Origin: Croceibacter atlanticus HTCC2559
Lineage (GTDB): Bacteria > Bacteroidota > Bacteroidia > Flavobacteriales > Flavobacteriaceae
Assembly (NCBI RefSeq): GCF_000196315.1
Contig: NC_014230.1
Coordinates: forward strand, 124,001 to 188,000
Length of the DNA stretch: 64,000 nucleotides
Direction: 5' to 3'
Shown: positions 9,205 to 17,311 of the stretch, piece by piece
How positions within the stretch are numbered: the stretch's first letter is position 1
Layout of the letters: the number at the start of each line of letters is the position of its first letter
Made by a program: the position numbers and the translations under genes
Notes under the pieces: model-generated
The model's database searches: none
Seen by the model: the letters and a program-made list of their open reading frames with translations, nothing else
What the model was told of the DNA's origin: nothing

Positions 9205-9212
9205 CAAATGTA
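9205..9212 (-). promoter_or_regulatory. Bacteroidota -7 promoter box (TACATTTG) for the structured RNA
   Basis: Minus-strand TACATTTG fits TAnnTTTG exactly and would place the transcription start near 9198, the first base of the RNA's closing stem. No convincing TTTG -33 element is visible at the usual distance, which lowers confidence. Confidence 0.45.
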
Positions 9213-9436
9213 GTAAAACAGGTATTAGTTATCTGTTTTGAGGGTACGAATTTATATCAAAAACCAATGCTTTGTATATCTTGACATAAAATTTAACAAA
9301 AACCCCACAACTAATTGTATTTCAATTAATTATAAATGTATTTTGTATAAAAAATGCAATAAAATATAAACCATAATGGTGGCATTAAAATCTAAAAAAC
9401 GCTAGTTACAATACTTGTTTATGAACTTTTAACACA

Positions 9437-9470
9437 TAAAAAAACAGGCCGCTTTTTTAAGGCGACCTGT
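9437..9470 (-). terminator. Intrinsic terminator of the small basic protein gene
   Basis: Hairpin ACAGG-C-CGC / GCG-A-CCTGT with an AT-rich loop, followed on the minus strand by seven T residues. It lies 57 bp after the stop of the 32-residue frame, which supports that frame being expressed as its own transcript. Confidence 0.75.
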
Positions 9471-9526
9471 ACAGTATATTCTGTCTTTTAAATTGCACCT
9501 AACACGTGGTTAGGTATACTCAAAAA

Positions 9527-9625
9527 TTACTTCTTCTTAGAAGTAACCTGAGGAGCCTTTGTTTCAACTTTTTTAGGCTGTGCCTTTTTAGGTTGTGGCT
9601 TCATAGATTGCTTTTGTGTTCCCAT
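9527..9625 (-). CDS. Small lysine-rich basic protein, 32 residues
   Basis: A frame from ATG at 9625 to TAA at 9527 encodes 32 residues beginning MGTQKQSMKPQPKKAQ and ending SKKK. It is rich in Lys, Gln, Pro and Thr, strongly basic, and has no hydrophobic segment or signal peptide, so it should be a disordered cytoplasmic peptide. Support for coding is indirect: an isolated frame with its own downstream terminator and no other function for the stretch. It could bind nucleic acid or ribosomes; no family is recognised. Confidence 0.55.
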   Translation of the reverse strand: MGTQKQSMKPQPKKAQPKKVETKAPQVTSKKK

Positions 9626-9835
9626 AATAGTACGGTTTTAAAAACAGTATAAATGTACGAGGGAACCAAGACTGCTTGTATATGCTTTAGCTATAATTTA
9701 ACTATAATATCGATGAAATAACGGTGCTCCACTTAGTTTTAATATAGACTAATAAAAGAACGCACTATATCCGTACATTATGTACTAGAAACATGTTTAA
9801 TTTGCTATGAGATGTTTTCCTGTCTTCGCGAATAG

Positions 9836-10381
9836 TTATTCAATATCACGCTCTACCAATCCACATTTAAGCATTTTATCTCCAAAGTAAGGATTACGAA
9901 TAGCTTCCTCATTACTTAACCAATAAGCACCTTTGTTATTAAATGCCATAGGACAGTACTGGTAATATAATTTACCAGTTGCTATGTTCCCTTCAACTAA
10001 ATTGGTCATTTCTTGAGTAACCGCTTCAAACGCTTCTCTTTGACCATCTATATTATCTTCAACAGCTAATAATGCCAATGCATCAATATAACCAGATTTT
10101 AACTCTGTCTTTCTTAGGGTATCTAAAGATGTTTCTGCTTTGCTTTTTGCTTCAGAAAAATTAGTATTTACCAAGGCTGTCTTAATGGCATTATAGCCGC
10201 TATAGGCTATAGCAACCTCATCTGATGAAAACTCAACCGTAGTTGGTGCTGCCTTATGTATTTCTTTTGCTGTAGTATTAACTGTTACAGTTTCTGGAGT
10301 ATCTGTGTCTTTAGAGTTGTTTTTACAAGACATAACCAAAAATAAACCTAAAGCTAATACTAAGTAAGAATTGCGTTTCAT
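9836..10381 (-). CDS. DUF3347 domain lipoprotein
   Basis: 181 residues with a lipoprotein signal (LGLFLVMSCKN; Cys19). Residues about 50-175 match DUF3347, recognisable from the C-terminal block YCPMAFNNKGAYWLSNEE then NPYFGDKMLKCG. DUF3347 occurs alone or fused to CusB-like metal efflux adaptors and can bind metal through the conserved Cys/Met residues seen here (QYCPM, MLKCG). Expected location is periplasmic, membrane anchored. It lies 34 bp downstream of the exosortase-associated gene on the same strand and may be co-transcribed. Confidence 0.85.
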   Translation of the reverse strand: MKRNSYLVLALGLFLVMSCKNNSKDTDTPETVTVNTTAKEIHKAAPTTVEFSSDEVAIAYSGYNAIKTALVNTNFSEAKSKAETSLDTLRKTELKSGYIDALALLAVEDNIDGQREAFEAVTQEMTNLVEGNIATGKLYYQYCPMAFNNKGAYWLSNEEAIRNPYFGDKMLKCGLVERDIE

Positions 10382-10415
10382 AGTTACGTGTTTTTCTTAC
10401 AAAGATATAGATTTT

Positions 10416-10850
10416 CTAATCGTGCTGCCGCTTGTAATAGTAAAATGCAGGTAATAATAATATTACCATAACAGGCTGTATTAAAAACCTACGAACATAG
10501 AACAATGGCATAAAATTATCTATCTGCTCTACTTGCAATAACATAATACAGAACACAGAAATTAAAGCAACAAATACTATTGTATATAAAAGTGCAGAAA
10601 ATTTTAATACACTGCTGTCTTTAAATGCTACATAAAGAATAAGTAATGAAATTGCAGTATTTAATAAAAATCTAAGTATTGTATAACCTACTAGTTTACC
10701 AAAATGAAACTCCGGTGTTACACCTTTTAAATAATCACTGTGAAAGAAGTTAAGCAACGGATCATAAAACAAACTAGTTTCAAAAAAGCGAATTGCTGCC
10801 AAGCAAACTAACAAGAAACCTATACAAACTAGTTTTATAAGTGTTTTCAT
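10416..10850 (-). CDS. Exosortase F system-associated membrane protein
   Basis: 144 residues with about four hydrophobic segments (residues 5-25, 48-72, 78-102, 118-138). Identification rests mainly on context: it starts inside the xrtF stop (ATGA overlap) and has the size and topology of the membrane protein normally paired with XrtF in Flavobacteriia. Its molecular role is unknown; it probably acts with the exosortase at the inner membrane. Confidence 0.78.
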   Translation of the reverse strand: MKTLIKLVCIGFLLVCLAAIRFFETSLFYDPLLNFFHSDYLKGVTPEFHFGKLVGYTILRFLLNTAISLLILYVAFKDSSVLKFSALLYTIVFVALISVFCIMLLQVEQIDNFMPLFYVRRFLIQPVMVILLLPAFYYYKRQHD

Positions 10851-11395
10851 GTGTTAACTTTCTTTCTAGAGAACCTATTTACCCAAACTAGCCACAGTAA
10901 AAAAACAATACCATAAATAACTAATGGAAACAATATCCCATGCAGTAAATGGTACTGTTCAGGATACTCAAAAATACCTATACATAGGAATGCAATTCTA
11001 AAAATATTAAGCCCATAAATTAATGCTGTACCTGCTAGAATGTAAAGCAGTGTACTTTTCCAAGTATCAAAAAATGCAATAATAAAAGCAACAAAAAGAA
11101 TCATAACACTAATGGCATTACAACCTTCTACAACACGTGCTAAATAATTTCCATTTATATACAATTTCATTGAAGCTTCATCTGGATGTGGCTCCACAAC
11201 AGACTCATATCCAAAAGCATTAATTACAGCTTCACTTTGCTGTGCTACCAAATGGGTTATGTAATCTGGATAATACACGTCTGATGCTCCAAATTTTAAA
11301 TACCCTTGATATACTAAAGCAAGTAAAAAATAACTCCCTAAAAACGTAAGGATAAAACGGATTACCGACTTATATTTGCCAAATAGTTCGCGCAT
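10847..11395 (-). CDS. xrtF: Exosortase family protein XrtF
   Basis: 182 residues from the ATG at 11395. An upstream in-frame ATG at 11485 would run into the divergent GAF gene and is not used. Multi-spanning membrane protein. The exosortase catalytic triad is visible: Cys in VVEGCNAISVMI, Arg in GLNIFRIAFLCIG and His in YHLLHGILFPL. XrtF is a transpeptidase-like enzyme thought to cleave C-terminal sorting signals of secreted proteins. Target genes are not visible here. It overlaps its associated gene by 4 bp and diverges from the msrC-like gene with 31 bp between starts. Confidence 0.9.
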   Translation of the reverse strand: MRELFGKYKSVIRFILTFLGSYFLLALVYQGYLKFGASDVYYPDYITHLVAQQSEAVINAFGYESVVEPHPDEASMKLYINGNYLARVVEGCNAISVMILFVAFIIAFFDTWKSTLLYILAGTALIYGLNIFRIAFLCIGIFEYPEQYHLLHGILFPLVIYGIVFLLWLVWVNRFSRKKVNT

Positions 11396-11426
11396 AGTGT
11401 CGCAAATTAAAACATAATTATTACAA

Positions 11427-11909
11427 ATGAGTACATCTGTTTCTACAAATATATTAGACAACTTAAAATTAGAAGTTGAAACCATTATTGATAATAAAAA
11501 TTTATCTGTAGACCATCGTCTTACACAAATTTGTGAAGCGTTAGAGTCTAAAGTAGACTACTATGATTGGGTAGGCTTTTATTTTAAAAATGGCGATAAA
11601 CCAGAATTAAAGTTACGCGCTTATGCTGGTGAGGAAACAGATCATAAAATAATTCCGTTTGGCAAAGGTATTTGCGGTCAAGTTGCAGTCTCTAACGAAA
11701 ACTTTGTAGTGCCAGATGTTAAGGCTCAAGACAACTATATTGCTTGCAGCATATTTGTGAAGGCAGAAATAGTGATTCCTTTATTTGTAAATGGTGAAAA
11801 TATTGGCCAGATAGATATAGATAGCCATACTGCAGATCCCTTTACAGATGCAGATACAGATTTCTTGGTATGGGTAAATAAAAAAGTTGCTGAACTCTTA
11901 GAGGCTTAA
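11427..11909 (+). CDS. msrC: GAF-domain free methionine-(R)-sulfoxide reductase
   Basis: 160 residues, a single GAF domain, the usual length for fRMsr. Diagnostic parts are the WVGFYF segment, the Cys motifs FGKGICGQVA and DNYIACS, and the EIVIPLFVNGENIGQIDID strand. It reduces free methionine-R-sulfoxide in the cytoplasm with thioredoxin. Transcribed divergently from xrtF with a very short shared promoter region. Called from family knowledge; other GAF sensors lack the two Cys motifs. Confidence 0.88.
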   Translation: MSTSVSTNILDNLKLEVETIIDNKNLSVDHRLTQICEALESKVDYYDWVGFYFKNGDKPELKLRAYAGEETDHKIIPFGKGICGQVAVSNENFVVPDVKAQDNYIACSIFVKAEIVIPLFVNGENIGQIDIDSHTADPFTDADTDFLVWVNKKVAELLEA

Positions 11910-11924
11910 AATCTCAATCACATT

Positions 11925-13178
11925 TTACATTCCAGTTCTTATAGCTTCAACAGGATCTAACTTAGATGCTGAAACTGCTGGCACAATACCAGAAACTAAG
12001 CCAATTACGGCAGATATTGCTGTACCTATAAACATGTTAAATGGAGAAAGTACAAACTCAAAATCTCCTGTAAAGCTAGAGGCGATTAAAGAAATTATCC
12101 ACACAAAAAAGAGTCCTACTAGGCCTCCTATTACAGCTAAGATAACAGCTTCAAACAAAAATTGATACAATATAAATCTGTTTTTAGCTCCAAGAGATTT
12201 TTGAATACCAATAAGGTTGGTACGCTCCTTTACACTTACAAACATAATATTGGCAATCCCGAAACCTCCTACTAAAAGTGAAAAGCCAGAGATAATGAGA
12301 CCAATAATATTCATCTGTCCAGTTATATTATCTATAAAATCTGCAAAACCCTGAAGTTGGTTTACAAAGAAGTTATCTATCTCATCTGGCTTTAAGCCAC
12401 GCTTACGTCTCATTTGCTGTCCTAAGAGCGCTGTAAATTCTGGAATATCTACACCAGGTTCAGGTTTCAGAATTATTGCAGGAAAAACAGATTTGTTATT
12501 ATCTCCAAAAACACGCCTTACTAAGTTAACAGGTAGCATAGCTGCAGTATCCTTACTATCTCCAAAAAGTCCTGAACCTTCTTTTTTAAGAACACCAACT
12601 ACGGTAAGCTTTTGGCCATAAACTCTAATTTGCTTTCCTATAGGATCAAAATTACCAAAGAGGTTGTTTGCAATCTCATCTCCAATAACTATAACTGGTG
12701 AGCCAGAATTAGATTCTTGCTCATTAAAAAAGCGCCCTTTTGCAATTTGCAATGCTTCAATATCATAATACTCATCTGTTACTGGTGCTAGATTTACACT
12801 AGAAACCGAGTTATCTTGATATTTTAAAGTTTCTGGGGCAACGTTTAATGTATAGGTAATAGCTTCAATATCCGATACATTTCTCTTAAGGTATTGGTAT
12901 TCTTCATATGTAACATCTGGAAATTGCTCTCGTTTCCATTGTGGTATTTCTGTAGGACCAAAAGAAAAACGCATTACATACATTGTGCTATTGTCTAAAG
13001 AGCTTAAGCTTCCTGTAATTTCTTGTTTTAAAGAATCAACTGCTGCAAGAACTCCAATGATAGAAAAGATTCCTATTGTTACACCAAGTAACGACAAGAA
13101 TGTACGTAACATATTATTACGCAATGCATTTATAGCAAAGTTGAAGCTTTCTTTTAAGACTCTAAAATAGATTAACAT
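11925..13178 (-). CDS. ABC transporter permease, MacB/FtsX type
   Basis: 417 residues. A TM helix at residues about 20-45 is followed by a large periplasmic MacB_PCD domain (about 50-250), then three TM helices of the FtsX domain (about 290-405) ending in SASKLDPVEAIRTGM, the common closing motif. Such permeases work as dimers with a LolD/MacB-type ATPase in mechanotransmission or export. No ATPase gene is adjacent, so the partner is elsewhere. Convergent with msrC, 15 bp apart. Confidence 0.9.
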   Translation of the reverse strand: MLIYFRVLKESFNFAINALRNNMLRTFLSLLGVTIGIFSIIGVLAAVDSLKQEITGSLSSLDNSTMYVMRFSFGPTEIPQWKREQFPDVTYEEYQYLKRNVSDIEAITYTLNVAPETLKYQDNSVSSVNLAPVTDEYYDIEALQIAKGRFFNEQESNSGSPVIVIGDEIANNLFGNFDPIGKQIRVYGQKLTVVGVLKKEGSGLFGDSKDTAAMLPVNLVRRVFGDNNKSVFPAIILKPEPGVDIPEFTALLGQQMRRKRGLKPDEIDNFFVNQLQGFADFIDNITGQMNIIGLIISGFSLLVGGFGIANIMFVSVKERTNLIGIQKSLGAKNRFILYQFLFEAVILAVIGGLVGLFFVWIISLIASSFTGDFEFVLSPFNMFIGTAISAVIGLVSGIVPAVSASKLDPVEAIRTGM

Positions 13179-13341
13179 AAGTGTAAGTTACTCAAGTTTT
13201 ATTAAAAATTTGGCTTAATTAAGTCTTACAACTTGTAGACAAAAACACGCAGCACATACATTTGACGCCTGTCTTAATAACTTGTTACAAATTTGTGAAA
13301 TTAATTACCCTTTTAGGTTATAAATTACTGCATCAAAATGG

Positions 13342-13349
13342 TATTTTTG
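13342..13349 (+). promoter_or_regulatory. -7 promoter box (TATTTTTG) of purH
   Basis: TATTTTTG fits TAnnTTTG and lies 22 bp ahead of the purH ATG, giving a short leader. The -33 element is unclear. Confidence 0.55.
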
Positions 13350-13371
13350 CACCTTTAATAAACAAACCACA

Positions 13372-14904
13372 ATGAGCCACACAAAAAAAGCAACATCAGC
13401 ATTAATATCTGTCTTTCATAAAGAAGGTTTAGAACCAATTGTTAGAAAATTAAACGACCTAGGCGTTACCATATACTCTACAGGTGGTACAGAGAAATTT
13501 ATAAAAGGTTTAGGTATAAACTGTGTTGCCGTAGAAGATGTGACTTCATATCCATCTATCTTAGGAGGTCGAGTTAAAACATTGCACCCAAAAGTATTTG
13601 GTGGTATTTTAAATAGACAAGACAACGAGAGTGATGTGGCACAAATGACAGAGTTTGACATTCCTCAATTAGATATTGTTATAGTTGATTTATATCCTTT
13701 TGAAAAAACGGTTGCATCTGGTGCAAGCGAGCAGGATATTATCGAAAAAATTGACATAGGAGGTATTTCACTTATTCGTGCTGCTGCTAAAAACTTTAAA
13801 GATGTTATTTGTGTATCTTCTATGGAAGATTATTCAGAGTTTTTAGATGTTATCTCTAATGGAAATGGAGAAACTACTTTAGCAGACCGTAAGCGTTTTG
13901 CTGGTAAAGCATTTAATGTATCGTCTCATTATGATTCGGCTATCTTTAATTATTTCAATAGCGAACACGATGTGCCAGCATTAAAGATTAGCGAAACAAA
14001 AGGTAAAGCATTGCGTTATGGGGAAAACCCACACCAAAAAGGATTTTTCTTCGGAGATTTTGATGCAATGTTTGATAAACTTCACGGTAAGGAATTATCT
14101 TATAATAACTTATTAGATGTTGATGCTGCTGTTAACCTTATGAATGAGTTTAATGGAGATGCGCCAACATTTGCTATTTTAAAACATAATAATGCTTGTG
14201 GTATTGCACAAAGAGATACAGTGCTTAATGCTTACAAAGATGCGCTAGCTGGAGATCCTGTTTCTGCATTTGGTGGTATCTTAATTAGTAATAGTGAGAT
14301 TGATGTGGCTACTGCAAACGAAATTCATAAACTATTTTGTGAAGTTGTTATAGCACCAAACTTTTCAAAAGATGCAGAAAAAGTTTTAAAGGGTAAGAAA
14401 AACAGAATTTTATTAATTCAAAAAGAAGCTAAACTACCTGAAACCATTGTAAGAACATGTTTAAATGGTGCTTTAGTGCAGGACAGAGATCATATAACAG
14501 ATGCTAAAGAAAACTTTAGCTATGCTACAGACACAAAGCCAACCGAAGAACAAATAGAAGATTTATTGTTTGCCTCAAAAATATGCAAACACACAAAGAG
14601 TAACACCATAGTACTAGCTAAGAACAAGCAATTATGTGCAAGCGGTACAGGACAAACCTCAAGAGTAGATGCGTTAAGACAAAGTATTGAAAAGGCAAAA
14701 AGCTTTGATTTTGAACTAGATGGTGCGGTTATGGCAAGTGATGCATTTTTCCCTTTTCCAGATTGTGTAGAGATTGCAGACCAAGCAGGAATTTCTGCCG
14801 TTATACAACCTGGCGGTTCAATAAAAGATCAATTAAGCATAGATTACTGTAATGACCATAAAATAGCTATGGTAATGACAGGAACACGCCATTTTAAACA
14901 CTAA
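13372..14904 (+). CDS. purH: Bifunctional AICAR formyltransferase / IMP cyclohydrolase
   Basis: 510 residues, the normal length. The N-terminal MGS-like IMP cyclohydrolase domain (about 1-140) shows STGGTEKFI and GGRVKTLHPKVFGG. The AICAR transformylase domain follows with LRYGENPHQKGFFF, ILKHNNACGIA and the C-terminal MTGTRHFKH. It catalyses the last two steps of IMP synthesis in the cytoplasm. First of a long plus-strand run, but 40 bp before mreB leaves room for a separate promoter. Confidence 0.97.
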   Translation: MSHTKKATSALISVFHKEGLEPIVRKLNDLGVTIYSTGGTEKFIKGLGINCVAVEDVTSYPSILGGRVKTLHPKVFGGILNRQDNESDVAQMTEFDIPQLDIVIVDLYPFEKTVASGASEQDIIEKIDIGGISLIRAAAKNFKDVICVSSMEDYSEFLDVISNGNGETTLADRKRFAGKAFNVSSHYDSAIFNYFNSEHDVPALKISETKGKALRYGENPHQKGFFFGDFDAMFDKLHGKELSYNNLLDVDAAVNLMNEFNGDAPTFAILKHNNACGIAQRDTVLNAYKDALAGDPVSAFGGILISNSEIDVATANEIHKLFCEVVIAPNFSKDAEKVLKGKKNRILLIQKEAKLPETIVRTCLNGALVQDRDHITDAKENFSYATDTKPTEEQIEDLLFASKICKHTKSNTIVLAKNKQLCASGTGQTSRVDALRQSIEKAKSFDFELDGAVMASDAFFPFPDCVEIADQAGISAVIQPGGSIKDQLSIDYCNDHKIAMVMTGTRHFKH

Positions 14905-14944
14905 ATTTTATACATTTACGAAATTTCTTAACCACAACACATAA

Positions 14945-15973
14945 ATGGGACTTTTTGATTTTCTAACTGAAGAAGTTGCAATTGACCTTGGAACTGCAAA
15001 CACACTCATTATTCACAATGACAAAGTTGTTGTAGATAGCCCGTCAATAGTAGCAAGAGACCGCACTACTGGCAAAATAATTGCCGTAGGACGTGAAGCT
15101 GCAATGATGCAAGGAAAGACCCACGAAAACATTAAAACCATACGCCCATTAAAAGATGGTGTTATTGCAGATTTTGATGCGAGTGAACAGATGATAAAAA
15201 TGTTTATTCAAGAAATACCTGCATTAAAGAAAAAGTTCTTTCGCCCAGATTTAAGAATGGTTATTTGTATTCCTTCTGGAATAACAGAGGTAGAAATGCG
15301 AGCGGTTAAGGAAAGTGCAGAACGTGTTAAGGGTAAAGAAGTATATCTTATTCACGAACCTATGGCAGCTGCTATAGGTATTGGTGTAGACATTATGCAA
15401 CCAAAAGGAAATATGATTGTAGATATAGGTGGTGGTACCACAGAGATTGCAGTTATAGCTCTTGGTGGTATTGTTTGTGACAAATCTGTTAAGATTGCAG
15501 GAGATGTATTTACAAATGATATTGTATACTATATGCGTACACAGCATAACTTATATGTTGGAGAACGTACTGCAGAAAAAATTAAGATACAAATAGGTGC
15601 TGCTACAGAAGATTTAGAGGTGCCACCAGAAGATATGAGCGTGCAAGGCCGTGATTTATTAACTGGTAAACCTAAGCAAGTACAAATTTCTCATAGAGAA
15701 ATAGCTAAAGCATTAGACAAATCTATTCTTAGAATTGAAGATGCTGTGATGGAAACCTTAGGGCAAACGCCTCCAGAACTTGCTGCAGATATTTACAATA
15801 CTGGTATTTATCTTGCAGGTGGTGGTTCTATGTTACGTGGATTAGATAAACGTTTATCACAAAAAACAGACTTACCTGTGTATATTGCAGAAGACCCATT
15901 ACGTGCTGTAGTTAGAGGAACAGGTATAACACTAAAAAATTTAAGCAGATACAAAGGCGTACTTCTTAAATAA
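14945..15973 (+). CDS. mreB: Rod shape-determining protein MreB
   Basis: 342 residues, actin-like ATPase of full length. Phosphate 1 loop (EVAIDLGTANTLI), the HEPMAAAIG motif, phosphate 2 (MIVDIGGGTTEIAVI) and the adenosine motif (YLAGGGSMLRGL) are in order. It polymerises under the inner membrane and directs lateral wall synthesis. First gene of mreB-mreC-mreD-mrdA-rodA, 11 bp before mreC. Confidence 0.97.
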   Translation: MGLFDFLTEEVAIDLGTANTLIIHNDKVVVDSPSIVARDRTTGKIIAVGREAAMMQGKTHENIKTIRPLKDGVIADFDASEQMIKMFIQEIPALKKKFFRPDLRMVICIPSGITEVEMRAVKESAERVKGKEVYLIHEPMAAAIGIGVDIMQPKGNMIVDIGGGTTEIAVIALGGIVCDKSVKIAGDVFTNDIVYYMRTQHNLYVGERTAEKIKIQIGAATEDLEVPPEDMSVQGRDLLTGKPKQVQISHREIAKALDKSILRIEDAVMETLGQTPPELAADIYNTGIYLAGGGSMLRGLDKRLSQKTDLPVYIAEDPLRAVVRGTGITLKNLSRYKGVLLK

Positions 15974-15984
15974 AAATAAATCTT

Positions 15985-16815
15985 ATGCAGCAAATACTCA
16001 GCTTCCTTATTCGGAACAAAAATACCTTGCTGTTTCTTTTCTTGTTTGCTATATCATTAGCGTTTACTGTTGAGTCTCACTCCTATCATAAAAGTAAATG
16101 GATAAGCTCTACCAACTTTTTAAGCGGCAATGTTTTTGGTTTTGGCTCATCTATAGATTCTTACTTTAATCTTAGAGACGTAAATACAACATTAGTAAAA
16201 GAAAACCAGCAATTACGATTGCAGTTAGAACGATTTAAATCTATACCAATAGACACAAGTTTTACAGATACTGCAACCTATAACTCACCTTATAAATTTT
16301 ATAATGCTACTGTAATTGCCAATAGCTTTTCAAAAAAGGACAATTATATTCTTATAAACAAAGGACAAAAAGATAGCATTAAACCAGATATGGGCGTAAT
16401 TACACCGAATGGTTTATTAGGGATTATTGAAAACACATCTTCTAATTATTCTAGAATTATTTCAATATTAAATAGCAACCTTGAAATTAATGTAGGTTTA
16501 AAAAAATCTGACCATTTTGGAACATTAAGTTGGAATGGCGAGTCTCCTTACAAAGCTCAACTTATAGATGTTGGTAGATTAGCACCTGTAAAAGTTGGTG
16601 ATACTATTATAACTTCAGGTAACTCATCAATTTTTCCAAAAGGTATTCCTGTAGGAAAAATCAGTGATTTTAGCTTAGACCAAAGTAAAAGTTACTATAA
16701 AATTAATGTTGAACTTTTTAACGACATGACTGGCATAGGTCCTGTATATGTTATTGAAAACTTAATGAAACCAGAATTAGATTCACTTAAAAACTCAACA
16801 ATATTAAATGAATAA
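15985..16815 (+). CDS. mreC: Rod shape-determining protein MreC
   Basis: 276 residues: short cytoplasmic N-terminus, one TM helix (about 11-30), a coiled coil (about 60-85, VKENQQLRLQLERF) and a periplasmic beta domain (about 100-260). MreC links the MreB filament to PBP2 and RodA. It overlaps mreD by 8 bp, which implies coupled translation. Confidence 0.93.
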   Translation: MQQILSFLIRNKNTLLFLFLFAISLAFTVESHSYHKSKWISSTNFLSGNVFGFGSSIDSYFNLRDVNTTLVKENQQLRLQLERFKSIPIDTSFTDTATYNSPYKFYNATVIANSFSKKDNYILINKGQKDSIKPDMGVITPNGLLGIIENTSSNYSRIISILNSNLEINVGLKKSDHFGTLSWNGESPYKAQLIDVGRLAPVKVGDTIITSGNSSIFPKGIPVGKISDFSLDQSKSYYKINVELFNDMTGIGPVYVIENLMKPELDSLKNSTILNE

Positions 16816-17311
16816 TCCATTTATACATATTGTCCGTTTTGTGGTTTTAATCTTACTACAGGTATTATTATTAAATGACATTAATTTTTTAGGGTATATA
16901 AATCCTTACCTATATATTTTATTCATCATTTTATTACCTGCAGGTATTAATCAAACTCGCTTGTTATTCTTTAGTTTCCTATTAGGTATAACTGTGGACA
17001 TGTTTGAAGATTCTGGAGGAATGCATGCCTGCGCATGTCTGCTAATGGCATACGTAAGGCCACTTATCCTAAGGTTCTCATTTGGTTTAAGTTACGATTA
17101 CCAAACCTTAAAATTCAGCAAAACACCATTTGGGTCAAGACTTACGTACATTACCCTAATGGTACTTGTACATCATTTAACACTATTTTCTTTGGAAATT
17201 TTCAATGCTTCCCATATACTAAGCATATTGAAAAACACGTTGTTTTCAGGAGTATTTAGCATACTCGTCATAATTATAACAACAACACTTTTTAGCAAAA
17301 AAAGAACTTGA
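16808..17311 (+). CDS. mreD: Rod shape-determining protein MreD
   Basis: 167 residues, about five or six TM helices, low sequence conservation; identity is set by position between mreC and the PBP2 gene and by the GITVDMFEDSGGMHACA stretch typical of the family. Inner-membrane component of the elongasome. Its stop codon overlaps the TTG start of mrdA. Confidence 0.9.
   Translation: MNNPFIHIVRFVVLILLQVLLLNDINFLGYINPYLYILFIILLPAGINQTRLLFFSFLLGITVDMFEDSGGMHACACLLMAYVRPLILRFSFGLSYDYQTLKFSKTPFGSRLTYITLMVLVHHLTLFSLEIFNASHILSILKNTLFSGVFSILVIIITTTLFSKKRT

Noticed and set aside
11396-11485. N-terminal extension of XrtF
   Set aside because: Would overlap the start of the divergent msrC-like gene; the ATG at 11395 gives a normal exosortase start.
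15251-15547. 98-residue Cys/Asn-rich minus-strand frame inside mreB
   Set aside because: Lies antisense to a highly conserved gene; composition is what the reverse of mreB codons gives, with no start signal or family match.
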